This document shows, one piece after another, positions 26,489 to 35,119 of a stretch of DNA of 64,000 nt (its first letter is position 1; each line of letters starts with the position of its first letter). Position numbers and translations under genes: made by a program. The notes below the pieces were generated by a model. It saw nothing but the letters and a program-made list of their open reading frames with translations, made no database searches and was not told the DNA's origin. This DNA comes from Pirellulaceae bacterium (GTDB lineage Bacteria > Planctomycetota > Planctomycetia > Pirellulales > Pirellulaceae): NCBI GenBank assembly GCA_028280445.1, contig JANQLU010000072.1, positions 101,598-165,597 of the forward strand. The letters run 5' to 3'.

Positions 26489-27892
26489 ATGCTTTTGAAG
26501 TACTACACAAATCCAGATGTGCGCGCACGGTTAGTGGAATTCTTAGGTGGACAATCTATCGATGATGCCACTGCGATGTTTATTACTGGAGACGACAGTT
26601 CAGCGGATGTACAGTTTGCCCAAAAACCAGTGAACCAGCTTTGGGCCTGCTTGGATGAGGGACAGGAAGTAGGTCGATCGATGTGGGATTGTCGGAGCCT
26701 TATCGTCGATCTCGATATCGAGTATGTGAACTTTGATTTCCCCGCAAAGCCATATGTGCAACCGAAGCGGGCTTTCGAGTTGCAACAACCGGTTGTCGAC
26801 CAAATTGAAAAGCGATTGCTCACATTCGGAATCCGGCCACTTCATTTGCTAAGCGGACGTGGACATCATTTTCTGTGGAAGATCGATCAGGAATGTGAGG
26901 CGTTCGAGTTACTTGGCAATATTGGGCGCGTAGCAGATTCACTACGGAATCGTTATCGGCGACCTCACCCAGTCAGTGGTTGCACAGTCGGCAAAATGCT
27001 GGGGCAAGCGTTTTCTGGACTTGGAATGGTGCTAGAACATTTTGGCCACACTCTTATTCAAACTTGCGGCGAACAATCCGAAGTCCCAATTCAGCTCACA
27101 GCGGTCGAAGTAGGACCTGGATCACACGGTCGCGAAATCGTCTCGATCGATCTGTCTGAATACGGCGACGATCTTTACTCACGTGGAATTCGAATGCCAT
27201 TCAGTGTTTACCTTAAGCCTGATCAACAACGTTACTGCCTGGGGAATTCGTTCGTAGACGCTATGCCGATGATTTTTTCAATTCCACTTCACGAAATAAA
27301 TGTCAATCAAGCTATTGATATCATGCGCGACGCAGCGCAGACGTCGTCGCTTGCTGCCAGGGCGTCCGTTTCGATACCCGACTGTTCGGATTCAATGTTA
27401 CAGATGATTAGAGAATACTCCGAATGCAAACTCGCTCGTTTCCACGCGGCATTTTATAGCGATCAGCACGACCCACCAGAATCATGGCCAAGTACTTATG
27501 ATCGCACGCCTTTGGACAATCTGCCAACGTGCGTTCGAACATCGATTGCACAGCCAAATGAACTGTTGCTGAAGCCAGCAGCAATTCAAAACTTGGTACG
27601 CACATTGATGGCGCTGGGCTGGGCACCCCGGCATATCGCCGGATTGATTCGCTCCAAGTATGAACGCGATTTTGGTTGGGGCGAAAAATGGTACAGGTAC
27701 GACGCAACGTCGCGAGCAGATTTTTATGTTCGCTTGTTCGCAGGCCAGGTAGTCACAGGTGTCGACTCGCTCATTGACTTCAATTGCAAGTCGACTCAAG
27801 AAAAACGTTATTGTCCTAACGGCCAATGCCGAAACAATCTCGTACATTTTCAAGGCAAATTGCAAAAAAGAAGCGACGATTGGGCTGTTTGA
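26489..27892 (+). CDS. Archaeo-eukaryotic primase (AEP)-like protein with C-terminal four-Cys domain
   Basis: This is a 467-residue protein with no obvious signal peptide. It shows the three AEP motifs in order: IVDLDIEYVN with Asp74, Asp76 and Glu78; then HLLSGRGHHFLWKI with His126-His127; then VSIDLSEYGDD with Asp221, followed by IRMPFSVYLK. In AEPs these bind the catalytic metals and nucleotide. The C-terminal part (from LPTCVRTSI, Cys348) is helical and ends FNC (Cys433) and RYCPNGQC (Cys442, Cys447). That recalls the four-Cys iron-sulfur domain of primase large subunit PriL. It would be a one-chain primase or primase-polymerase. An endonuclease IV-fold gene starts 12 bp downstream. No replicon, phage or NHEJ genes are nearby. 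The assignment rests on motifs only. Confidence 0.6.
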   Translation: MLLKYYTNPDVRARLVEFLGGQSIDDATAMFITGDDSSADVQFAQKPVNQLWACLDEGQEVGRSMWDCRSLIVDLDIEYVNFDFPAKPYVQPKRAFELQQPVVDQIEKRLLTFGIRPLHLLSGRGHHFLWKIDQECEAFELLGNIGRVADSLRNRYRRPHPVSGCTVGKMLGQAFSGLGMVLEHFGHTLIQTCGEQSEVPIQLTAVEVGPGSHGREIVSIDLSEYGDDLYSRGIRMPFSVYLKPDQQRYCLGNSFVDAMPMIFSIPLHEINVNQAIDIMRDAAQTSSLAARASVSIPDCSDSMLQMIREYSECKLARFHAAFYSDQHDPPESWPSTYDRTPLDNLPTCVRTSIAQPNELLLKPAAIQNLVRTLMALGWAPRHIAGLIRSKYERDFGWGEKWYRYDATSRADFYVRLFAGQVVTGVDSLIDFNCKSTQEKRYCPNGQCRNNLVHFQGKLQKRSDDWAV

Positions 27893-27903
27893 AAGAATAT
27901 CGC

Positions 27904-28767
27904 ATGAAATACAAAACGCATATCTGGCCCATTGGTTTATCGACCGGGTGTTTTTATAGCACTAGCATTTTTGATTGTCTTGAGCCGATCAAAGCTGCAG
28001 GATTCAGCCTCATTGAGGTCTGCTCGTTTCCAGCTCATCTCGACTACCACGATACGAAATCTGTCAAGCGTGCCACCAACATGATTCACGATCTTGGGTT
28101 GGAACCTTATTCCATTCATGCACCTTTTGCAGACGACATTGATATTACTTCTCTCGACCCGAATCGTCAAAAGAAGGCGCTCGATGAATTGCTAAAGGCG
28201 GCCGATTCCGCAGCGATCTTGGGTGTCCGAAACTTCGTCGTCCACCCAGGACCAGAAAAAGATCTTCGGCCACATGAGGATCGTCTAGAACGGTTCAAAA
28301 AAGCGGCTGACGCATTGAACAAAGTGTCGGAAAAATGCGATGAATTGAACGTTCATCTAGTTTTTGAAAACATGTTGCCTCACTTGTCGTTTGGCCAGGT
28401 AAGCGATCTGCTTTGGATTCTTGGAGCAATGGACTCAACGAGTGTCGGTGTTTGCCTCGATACTGGACACGCGTATCTTTCAGGTGAAATCGAAACTGTT
28501 GTCCACAAGTTATCCGGGCACCTATGGATGATTCACGCCAACGACAATAACGGGGATTTTGACGATCACAAACCCCCAGGCGCAGGCAAGATCAATTGGT
28601 CCGCTCTACTGGCGCAGATAGCAGAAAGTGAGTTTCACGGTGCTATTATCTTGGAAATTGCTGGGGGGCAAGACCCAGTGAATACCTTGCGAAGCGCGCA
28701 AGTGGGCCGTACGTATCTTCGTGATATCGCCAAGCAAGTCGCCGAAGACACTCGCAGTTGCGATTAG
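27904..28767 (+). CDS. Endonuclease IV-fold/sugar isomerase-like TIM-barrel protein
   Basis: The protein has 287 residues from ATG 27904; the open frame goes further upstream, but this start is 12 bp after the preceding stop and begins the fold. All metal ligands of the endonuclease IV/xylose-isomerase-like barrel can be seen: HAPFAD, NFVVHPGP, HLVFENML, CLDTGHAYLSGE, WMIHANDNNGDFDDHKPPG and AIILEIAG. Glu, Asp and several His are thus kept. These proteins either cut at abasic sites (AP endonuclease, class Nfo) or isomerise sugars. Here the immediate coupling to a primase-like gene tips the balance towards a DNA-repair role, but that is inference. No export signal is present, unlike the 11965 relative. 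Confidence 0.75.
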   Translation: MKYKTHIWPIGLSTGCFYSTSIFDCLEPIKAAGFSLIEVCSFPAHLDYHDTKSVKRATNMIHDLGLEPYSIHAPFADDIDITSLDPNRQKKALDELLKAADSAAILGVRNFVVHPGPEKDLRPHEDRLERFKKAADALNKVSEKCDELNVHLVFENMLPHLSFGQVSDLLWILGAMDSTSVGVCLDTGHAYLSGEIETVVHKLSGHLWMIHANDNNGDFDDHKPPGAGKINWSALLAQIAESEFHGAIILEIAGGQDPVNTLRSAQVGRTYLRDIAKQVAEDTRSCD

Positions 28768-28850
28768 GCTAACGAATGCGTACGAACATTCCAACCGGCG
28801 ATCACCCAAAGGCATCACACAATCCGTTTGCAAAAGTGTGTCACGACTTG

Positions 28851-28866
28851 TGGCACACCTGTGCCA
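28851..28866. promoter_or_regulatory. Palindrome TGGCACA-CC-TGTGCCA
   Basis: Perfect 7-bp arms. It overlaps the degenerate activator-like site TGTGCCACTCCGCACA at 28860-28875, about 100 bp before the sigma-54-type promoter at 28977. It is a likely regulator-binding region. Confidence 0.5.
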
Positions 28867-28976
28867 CTCCGCACACAATCGATACCGACTGCACGCTGGT
28901 ACCAACAGCAACCACAGCAGTCCCATTCAGCGAAACCATCTCGAAGAAAAAAGCTCGCTACTTTTGATTGTCAATT

Positions 28977-28991
28977 TGGCATGCACTTTGC
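28977..28991 (+). promoter_or_regulatory. Sigma-54-type promoter of the PCMT/esterase gene
   Basis: TGGCATGCACTTTGC keeps GG and GC with correct spacing and TTTGC; only position 6 of the -24 box deviates. It lies 129 bp before ATG 29120. Confidence 0.6.
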
Positions 28992-29119
28992 TTTCTTTCT
29001 GAACTGCGAGAACTTGGAATCAAGTTTACAGATTGCTTACTAGAAAACGCAACTGATCTTTCAATCAAGACGTCGGCGTGCCCTGTCACCGTTTTCGGCT
29101 TCAATTGTGAAAGTTGAAT

Positions 29120-31129
29120 ATGAAAACAAAGGATCTTTCCAAACAGCGAATGGAAATGGTCGAGCACCAGATCAAAGCGCGAGGAGTTCGCAGTCGTGTC
29201 GTTCTAGACGCGATGCAAACTGTTCCTCGAGAGGCATTCTTGCCTGAAGACCTGCGTGAATTTGCTTACGAAGATATTCCGCTGCCCATTGCCGCTGATC
29301 AAACGATATCACAGCCATATATTGTCGCATTTATGATTGAGGCTCTTGCACTCGAAGGTAGCGAAAACGTATTGGAAATTGGCGCCGGTTCCGGGTACGC
29401 AGCGGCAGTCCTCGCGCAAATCGCTCGTGATGTGTACACCGTCGAACGGATCGAGGACCTTGCGGACCAGGCAGCCGACACGCTTCGTTCTTTGGACTAT
29501 CGGAATGTCCACGTACTGCATGGCGATGGAACGCGCGGTTGGCCTGAACACGCGCCGTTTGACGCCATTGTCGTTTCTGCTGGTGGACCCTCAGTACCTG
29601 AGTCACTTAAATCGCAGTTGAAGATCGGAGGTCGAATGGTGATTCCAGTCGGCATCTCCGCCAACAATCAAGAGTTAGTCAGGGTTACTCGTATTTCCAA
29701 AACCAGATTTTCAACCGAAGATATCGCCGACGTCCAATTTGTTCCGTTGATCGGTGACGAAGGATGGAAGGAGCCAAAAGACAAAACTTCCAATGTGTCC
29801 ACAAAATTTCCCAGAACAGTTGCTAAAATTGCCCCGCGAATTTCGCAACTGGTTTCGGAAAATTGTGAGCCGTTTGAGTATCTAGAAACAGTTCAATTGG
29901 ATTCATTGCTGGATCGTATCGGCGACGCACGCGTTGTCTTGATTGGCGAATCGAGCCACGGCACTTCCGAATTCTATCGGATGCGTGAACTCATCACGCG
30001 AGAACTGATCAAGCAAAAAGAATTTACTTTTGTTGGCATCGAAGGCGATTGGCCGGATGCCGCCCGCATCGACCATTACGTCCGACAATTTGAATATCCT
30101 CCAACAGAATGGACGGCGTTCGCTCGTTTCCCGACCTGGATGTGGCGCAATCGCGAAGTCCGCGAATTTGTTGATTGGTTGCGTCATCACAATACTGAGA
30201 TGAAAGCCGATCGGAGAGTCGCGTTCTATGGCTTGGATCTTTATAGCCTGCATCGCTCCATTCATTTGGTTCTGGACTATTTGAACGACGTGGACCCAGA
30301 TACCGCAAAGATCGCCAGACTACGCTACGGTTGTCTATCTCCTTGGGAATCCGATCCGGCAACTTATGGTCACGCGGCGCTATCCGGGACCTACAAGAGT
30401 TGCGAGAAGGAAGTTGTCAAAATGTTGGCGGACCTGCTCGAAAAGCAACCGGATTATACAGCGCGAGATGGTGAGCGCTATTTGGACGCTGTACAGAATG
30501 CGAAACTCGTCGCCAATGCGGAGAAATACTACCGATTAATGTACTACGGTTCGCGAGCATCATGGAATTTGCGAGATGGCCATATGTTTTCCACTCTGAA
30601 TTCGCTGTTGCAATTTCACGAGCCGGGCAGCAAAGCCGTTGTTTGGGCACATAACTCACACATCGGAAATTCAAACGCCACCGAGATGTCGTACCGTGGG
30701 GAAATCAACATCGGTCAGCTTTGTCGCAATCAATTTGGCACCGATTGCTACTCCATTGGTATGGGCACTCACACGGGAACTGTCGCGGCGGCATCCGAAT
30801 GGAAATCGCCGATGGAAGTTATGGACGTGGTTCCATCATTGCCACAAAGCTATGAGCGGTTGTTTCATGAATCGGACGCTCCGAAGTTCTTATTGCCTTT
30901 GACCAAACCGAAATGCCAGGATGTTCGTGACGAACTGACTCCGCGAAGACTGCAACGCGCAATTGGTGTGATCTATCGGCCGACTACCGAACTGGCCAGT
31001 CATTATTTTGAGGCCTGCTTGCCAGAACAGTTTGATGAATGGATCTGGTTTGACCAAACGACTGCTGTAACTCCATTCAAAACAACAGAACTGCAAGGCA
31101 TGCCAGATACATATCCGTTTGGTATTTAG
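29120..31129 (+). CDS. Fusion of protein-L-isoaspartate O-methyltransferase and erythromycin-esterase-like domain
   Basis: The protein has 669 residues from ATG 29120 (a TTG at 29114 is in frame but less likely). Residues 1-210 are a PCMT: QTISQPYIVAFMIEAL is the conserved isoaspartate-binding region and VLEIGAGSGYAAAVLA the SAM-binding motif I. Residues 240-660 are an erythromycin-esterase-like domain (EreA/ChaN-like), with VLIGESSHGTSEF, FVGIEGDWPDAARI, FYGLDLYSLH and VVWAHNSHIGN supplying the conserved Glu and His. PCMT repairs isoaspartyl damage in proteins; the fused domain is usually a hydrolase of uncertain substrate. The fusion is typical of stress gene clusters and is here under a sigma-54-type promoter. 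Confidence 0.88.
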   Translation: MKTKDLSKQRMEMVEHQIKARGVRSRVVLDAMQTVPREAFLPEDLREFAYEDIPLPIAADQTISQPYIVAFMIEALALEGSENVLEIGAGSGYAAAVLAQIARDVYTVERIEDLADQAADTLRSLDYRNVHVLHGDGTRGWPEHAPFDAIVVSAGGPSVPESLKSQLKIGGRMVIPVGISANNQELVRVTRISKTRFSTEDIADVQFVPLIGDEGWKEPKDKTSNVSTKFPRTVAKIAPRISQLVSENCEPFEYLETVQLDSLLDRIGDARVVLIGESSHGTSEFYRMRELITRELIKQKEFTFVGIEGDWPDAARIDHYVRQFEYPPTEWTAFARFPTWMWRNREVREFVDWLRHHNTEMKADRRVAFYGLDLYSLHRSIHLVLDYLNDVDPDTAKIARLRYGCLSPWESDPATYGHAALSGTYKSCEKEVVKMLADLLEKQPDYTARDGERYLDAVQNAKLVANAEKYYRLMYYGSRASWNLRDGHMFSTLNSLLQFHEPGSKAVVWAHNSHIGNSNATEMSYRGEINIGQLCRNQFGTDCYSIGMGTHTGTVAAASEWKSPMEVMDVVPSLPQSYERLFHESDAPKFLLPLTKPKCQDVRDELTPRRLQRAIGVIYRPTTELASHYFEACLPEQFDEWIWFDQTTAVTPFKTTELQGMPDTYPFGI

Positions 31130-31410
31130 CAATACGCTTATTTGCAAACTTTGAACACCGTATGTCGAGATTAACTGATGAGCGTCGATACGATCTCGTT
31201 AAAAAATAAATGAGTCCCCGACGCAGTTCCATTGGAATGCGAGCGATTGGCGAAAATCCAGACGAGGTTGAGCAATTGAACAAGCTTTGTCAATTCATCC
31301 GATCCAAAGATGAATATGATCGGGCGGCAATTATACATGTGATGCCATGCTCGCCTCGTCATCCAGCGTTGTTAATTCAGTAATTTCAATTTAAAAAACG
31401 AGGTCATCAA

Positions 31411-32133
31411 ATGTGCACATCAAGAATTTTGGCAATCGTGGTCATGTTGGTCTTCACCACGGAAGTTTCAGGCGTTGGAGGCAACGACAAGCGGACCATT
31501 CGAGTTACTGGTGAGGGAACAGTTTCGGCGATTCCAGATACTGCCACGATACATTCAGGTGTTGTTACGCAAGCAAAAACGGCTGTTGAAGCGCTGGAAC
31601 AAAACAAAATAGCATTAGAAAAGATGATGGCTGATCTAAAAAGACTCGAAATAGCAGAAAAGGACATCCAAACTTCCCGTTTCCGTGTACAACCGATTTA
31701 CGATCGCGCCATTCAACGAGAGTGGGGACCAACAATTGTAGGCTACAGAGTCAGCACCTATTTGCGCATTCGCGTTCGGAACATCAAGAGTCTCGGCGAA
31801 CTGCTGGACACATTGATTCGTTCAGGCAGTAATCAAATGTCTGGAATCAGCTTTGCAGTCGACAATAAGTCATCGATCATGAACAAAGCGCGTGCCAAAG
31901 CAGTTGAAGACGCTAAAGCCAGAGCGGACCTCTACGCAAAGTCGGCAGGCGTCGCGGTCGGCAAAGTTATTTCGATCGACGAGCAACGGGCCGTTGTCCC
32001 CCGGCCTGTTTTCTTTGGTCGAGCGATGGAAGCCAAGACAACTGGTGTGCCGGTGGCGATCGGTGAGCAAGACTTTCGGGCTACGATCAACATGACATTT
32101 GAATTGGTTGATCGAGAAAGCAGAGAAGAGTGA
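31411..32133 (+). CDS. SIMPL-domain (DUF541) periplasmic protein
   Basis: This is a 240-residue protein. The signal peptide is ILAIVVMLVFTTEVSG. The SIMPL domain follows: TIRVTGEGTVSAIPDTATIH, GVVTQAKTAVEALEQNK, TSRFRVQPIYDR, the repeated ISFAVDNKS and ARADLYAKSAGV segments and the terminal FRATINMTFEL. Members are periplasmic, often oligomeric, and implicated in stress tolerance (for example BP26, YggE); the biochemical role is not settled. It stands between the PCMT/esterase gene and FtsH on the same strand, fitting a stress theme. Confidence 0.88.
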   Translation: MCTSRILAIVVMLVFTTEVSGVGGNDKRTIRVTGEGTVSAIPDTATIHSGVVTQAKTAVEALEQNKIALEKMMADLKRLEIAEKDIQTSRFRVQPIYDRAIQREWGPTIVGYRVSTYLRIRVRNIKSLGELLDTLIRSGSNQMSGISFAVDNKSSIMNKARAKAVEDAKARADLYAKSAGVAVGKVISIDEQRAVVPRPVFFGRAMEAKTTGVPVAIGEQDFRATINMTFELVDRESREE

Positions 32134-32302
32134 GCCCATCATGGGTTTTTCAGACGAAAGCTGATCGCCTGCGAATCGAACTTGATCAACAAACCTGCGA
32201 TCTGACAGCAAATCAGATCAAAAAAGTCGACTGAGAACAAGCATAGCGTGGCTGATACGGGGATTGCCGCAAGTATCGAGAACAAATTAAACGTTCGTCA
32301 AA

Positions 32303-34318
32303 ATGTCAGATTCCAAGAAAGATACAACACCTCAGAAAAACGGTTCGCCTGAGCGCGAGCCCGTCCATGTTCCGAAAGTGAATTGGCGGTCGCTATGGTG
32401 GTATTTGCCATTGGCGGTGTTGCTACTGTGGTTTTGGCAGGATCTTTACGGCTCATTCAACGTTCACACAATTCCTTATAGCGAATTCAAAAAATATGTT
32501 TCGGCACGGCAGGTCCAGGAATGCAAAGTTAAAGTGTCAGAGATTATTGGAATTGTTGATCGATCCACACCGGGAGTCGTCCAACAACAAACCGATTCGA
32601 AATCAGACGTGGAGTCTGAATCGCCAACGATCTCCGATAAAAAAGTTGACAGTCAAACGAACAACTCGACACAAGACGACAAACGTGGAAGTCGTTTCCA
32701 GTTTCGCACCGTCAGGGTAGAAGACCCAAATCTGGTGGAAGAACTCGTCGCCTCGGGTGCCAATTTCAGCGGCGTTCGACCAGGCTTTTTTTCTCAGTTT
32801 CTGATTTATTGGATGTTACCACTGGGGATACTGTTTCTATTGTGGAGTTTTCTGTCTCGTCGAATATCGACGGTAAGTCAGGGAATGATGAGTATTGGCA
32901 AAAGCAAAGCCAAGCTGATTGCTGACAAAGACACCGGTGTAACATTTCGTGACGTTGCAGGTTGTGATGAGGCAAAATACGAATTGCAAGAAGTGATTGA
33001 CTTCCTGCAAAACCCAGAACGGTATACGAGGCTGGGAGCCAAAATACCCAAGGGTGTTCTGTTACTCGGCCCGCCGGGAACCGGCAAGACTTTGCTTGCC
33101 CGTGCGGTTGCTGGCGAAGCCCAAGTTCCCTTTTACTCGTTGAGCGGCAGTGAATTTGTCGAAATGTTTGTCGGTGTCGGGGCGGCCAGGGTCCGCGATC
33201 TCTTCGACGAAGCAACAAAAAATGCACCTTGTATTGTGTTTATTGATGAACTGGATGCAATTGGGCGTCAACGCAGTACTCATATGGGCGTTGTTAATGA
33301 TGAACGAGAATCAACACTCAATCAGTTGCTTGTCGAAATGGATGGATTTGAAGCCAACGTTGGTGTCATTTTGTTGTCAGCAACAAATCGGCCGGAAGTT
33401 ATTGACCGGGCACTGTTGCGGGCTGGTCGTTTTGATCGCCAGATTGTCGTTGATGACCCGGACATTGAGGGGCGCGAAGCCATCTTAAAAGTCCATGCGC
33501 GGAACAAGCCGCTCGCCAACGATGTCAATTTGCAGACAATCGCCAAGGAGACGCCAGGGCTTTCAGGCGCAGACCTGGCCAACATCATGAATGAAGCAGC
33601 ATTACTCAGTGCGAGACGAGCGTCAAAAACCATTTTCCATGAAGATATTGAAAGGGCCGTTGAAAAAGTTGTTGCCGGGCCCGAACGTAAAAGTCGGAGA
33701 ATGCAAGATCAAGAAAAAGAACGCGTCGCCTATCACGAATCTGGACATGCATTGGTCGCTGCATATTCTGAACATGTCGACCCGGTTCATAAAATCAGCA
33801 TTATTCCGCGCGGTCGGGCTGCTCTGGGTTACACGCTCCAGTTGCCGACAGACGATCAATTTCTAATGACAAAAACGGAGTTACTTGAGCGACTTCGGGG
33901 ATTGCTTGGCGGCCGGGCAGCAGAAGATGTAAAGTACGACGAAGTCAGCACTGGTGCGGAAAATGATCTTGAACGAGCAACGACAATGGCCAGGCAAATG
34001 GTCTGTATGTTCGGGATGAGTGAAAAAGTTGGCCTTGTGCATTGCACGCGACGCGAGTCCATGTTTATGCCGATGGATTCAGCAGATGGACACGTTGATT
34101 GCAGCGAGTCAACTGCGAAATTGATCGACGAAGAGGTTAAGCAATTACTGGATACTGCATACAAAGATGCAAAACAAATTCTGACCGATCACCGCGACCA
34201 ACTTGAACTCGTCGCCAGTCAGTTGCTGACACGTGAGACACTTGACGCTGAAACTTTCCGTGGCTTGTTGCAGCAAGATTCAAGTGAGGTTTCCGGGTCT
34301 AACAAAAAGAACCATTAG
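32303..34318 (+). CDS. ftsH: FtsH ATP-dependent zinc metalloprotease
   Basis: This is a 671-residue protein, the normal FtsH length. One transmembrane helix ([19 protein letters not shown], about 33-51) and a second ([19 protein letters not shown], about 168-186) bracket a periplasmic domain of about 115 residues that contains an acidic, Ser/Asp-rich insert. The AAA+ domain follows with Walker A GPPGTGKT (256-263), Walker [13 protein letters not shown] and the second region of homology [20 protein letters not shown]. The M41 protease site is HESGH (478-482). It degrades membrane and misfolded cytoplasmic proteins. Planctomycetes carry several FtsH paralogues, so this may be an accessory one: it ends in a Ser/Asn-rich tail and sits among stress genes. 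Confidence 0.95.
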   Translation: MSDSKKDTTPQKNGSPEREPVHVPKVNWRSLWWYLPLAVLLLWFWQDLYGSFNVHTIPYSEFKKYVSARQVQECKVKVSEIIGIVDRSTPGVVQQQTDSKSDVESESPTISDKKVDSQTNNSTQDDKRGSRFQFRTVRVEDPNLVEELVASGANFSGVRPGFFSQFLIYWMLPLGILFLLWSFLSRRISTVSQGMMSIGKSKAKLIADKDTGVTFRDVAGCDEAKYELQEVIDFLQNPERYTRLGAKIPKGVLLLGPPGTGKTLLARAVAGEAQVPFYSLSGSEFVEMFVGVGAARVRDLFDEATKNAPCIVFIDELDAIGRQRSTHMGVVNDERESTLNQLLVEMDGFEANVGVILLSATNRPEVIDRALLRAGRFDRQIVVDDPDIEGREAILKVHARNKPLANDVNLQTIAKETPGLSGADLANIMNEAALLSARRASKTIFHEDIERAVEKVVAGPERKSRRMQDQEKERVAYHESGHALVAAYSEHVDPVHKISIIPRGRAALGYTLQLPTDDQFLMTKTELLERLRGLLGGRAAEDVKYDEVSTGAENDLERATTMARQMVCMFGMSEKVGLVHCTRRESMFMPMDSADGHVDCSESTAKLIDEEVKQLLDTAYKDAKQILTDHRDQLELVASQLLTRETLDAETFRGLLQQDSSEVSGSNKKNH

Positions 34319-34440
34319 TGTTGAATTTTCCCGTTGTCATACATGCAGACGATCAGTCCACGTGCTTGTGACTTCGGTTTTTGGTAGGTCTTTTGGCGGA
34401 TAACGCCTACTTGCATTTTGGGCACGGTTTTTCAAACAAC

Positions 34441-34457
34441 TGTGTCACATTCGCACA
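34441..34457 (+). promoter_or_regulatory. Candidate NtrC-type activator site, TGTGTC-N5-CGCACA, site 2
   Basis: TGTGTCACATTCGCACA. It ends 128 bp upstream of the -24/-12 promoter at 34585, almost the same distance as site 1 (131 bp). Confidence 0.6.
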
Positions 34458-34584
34458 GTTTCACGGAATGAAGGAGCTTTTTCGAGTTTCCGCGCTTTTG
34501 ATTTAATCGAGAATTGATGCGACTAGAGCTAGAAAAACAAATTCCGCGCCATTTAGCTCTGCCATTTTGCCACACCATTAAATT

Positions 34585-34599
34585 CGGCACATAGGTTGC
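34585..34599 (+). promoter_or_regulatory. Sigma-54-type promoter of the eRF1-like gene
   Basis: CGGCACATAGGTTGC matches TGGCAC-N5-TTGC except for the first base; GG/GC spacing is correct. It lies 62 bp before ATG 34661. Confidence 0.65.
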
Positions 34600-34660
34600 G
34601 TGTACTGCATAAAGACCAATTAGAATCCAAACTGCAGCACTGTTTAAAGGAACCTATTGC

Positions 34661-35068
34661 ATGTCGAACAATGTAGGGATCTGGATTGACCATCGAAAAG
34701 CAATCATTGTGTTTCTTTCTGAATCTAACCACGAAACAAGAGTCATCGAATCAAATGTCGAAGAACAAGTTGGAACAACAGGCAGTGCTCAACCAAGTAA
34801 GCCCTATGGGTCAAAGCATTTTGTAGCAAGTAATCGGCATGAAAAAAAATTCTATCAATATCTCAACTCCTACTACGATGACGTGGTCAGCAATTTAAAA
34901 ACTGCCGACCAGATTTTGCTGGTAGGACCTGGTGAAGCCAAAATCGAATTTCAAAAACGGATCGAAAGCAAAGAAATGCAAAATCGTATTGTGGCGGTCG
35001 AACCAGCCGACAAAATGACACAACCGCAATTCATAGCGAAAGTGAAAAAGTTCTTTGATCAATGCTGA
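34661..35068 (+). CDS. baeRF/eRF1-like translational-machinery protein
   Basis: This 135-residue protein begins NVGIWIDHRKAIIVFLSESN, the typical start of small bacterial proteins related to archaeal/eukaryotic release factor 1 (baeRF families). Their conserved strand ILLVGPGEAKIEF is seen at about 85-97. The terminal VAVEPADKMTQPQF completes the fold. Many such proteins sit in stress clusters, and a role in ribosome or RNA quality control has been proposed for the family, not shown. It is transcribed alone from a sigma-54-type promoter. A dyad shared with other stress genes lies upstream. Confidence 0.72.
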   Translation: MSNNVGIWIDHRKAIIVFLSESNHETRVIESNVEEQVGTTGSAQPSKPYGSKHFVASNRHEKKFYQYLNSYYDDVVSNLKTADQILLVGPGEAKIEFQKRIESKEMQNRIVAVEPADKMTQPQFIAKVKKFFDQC

Positions 35069-35119
35069 CCCGAAGAGCTGCGTCGAGTAACGACTGACTT
35101 AACGAAAATTGCCACGTGC

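Larger units (their letters stand above)
28768..29119. other. Regulatory intergenic region before the PCMT/esterase gene
   Basis: About 350 bases without a gene. It contains TGTGTCAC at 28837, the palindrome TGGCACA-CC-TGTGCCA (28851-28866), a shortened activator-site-like TGTG-N8-CACA (28860-28875) and a sigma-54-type promoter (28977-28991). Confidence 0.55.
34319..34660. other. Regulatory intergenic region before the eRF1-like gene
   Basis: About 340 bases without a gene. It contains the dyad TGTGTC-N5-CGCACA at 34441-34457 and a sigma-54-type promoter at 34585-34599. Confidence 0.55.

Noticed and set aside
28851..28864. TGGCACACCTGTGC as a sigma-54 promoter
   Set aside because: The distance between GG and GC is one base too short (9 instead of 10). 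The correctly spaced TGGCATGCACTTTGC at 28977 is a better candidate.
32223..32272. TGGCTGATACGGGGATTGC before ftsH as a sigma-54 promoter
   Set aside because: GG and GC are too far apart; nothing else in the 170-bp gap fits.
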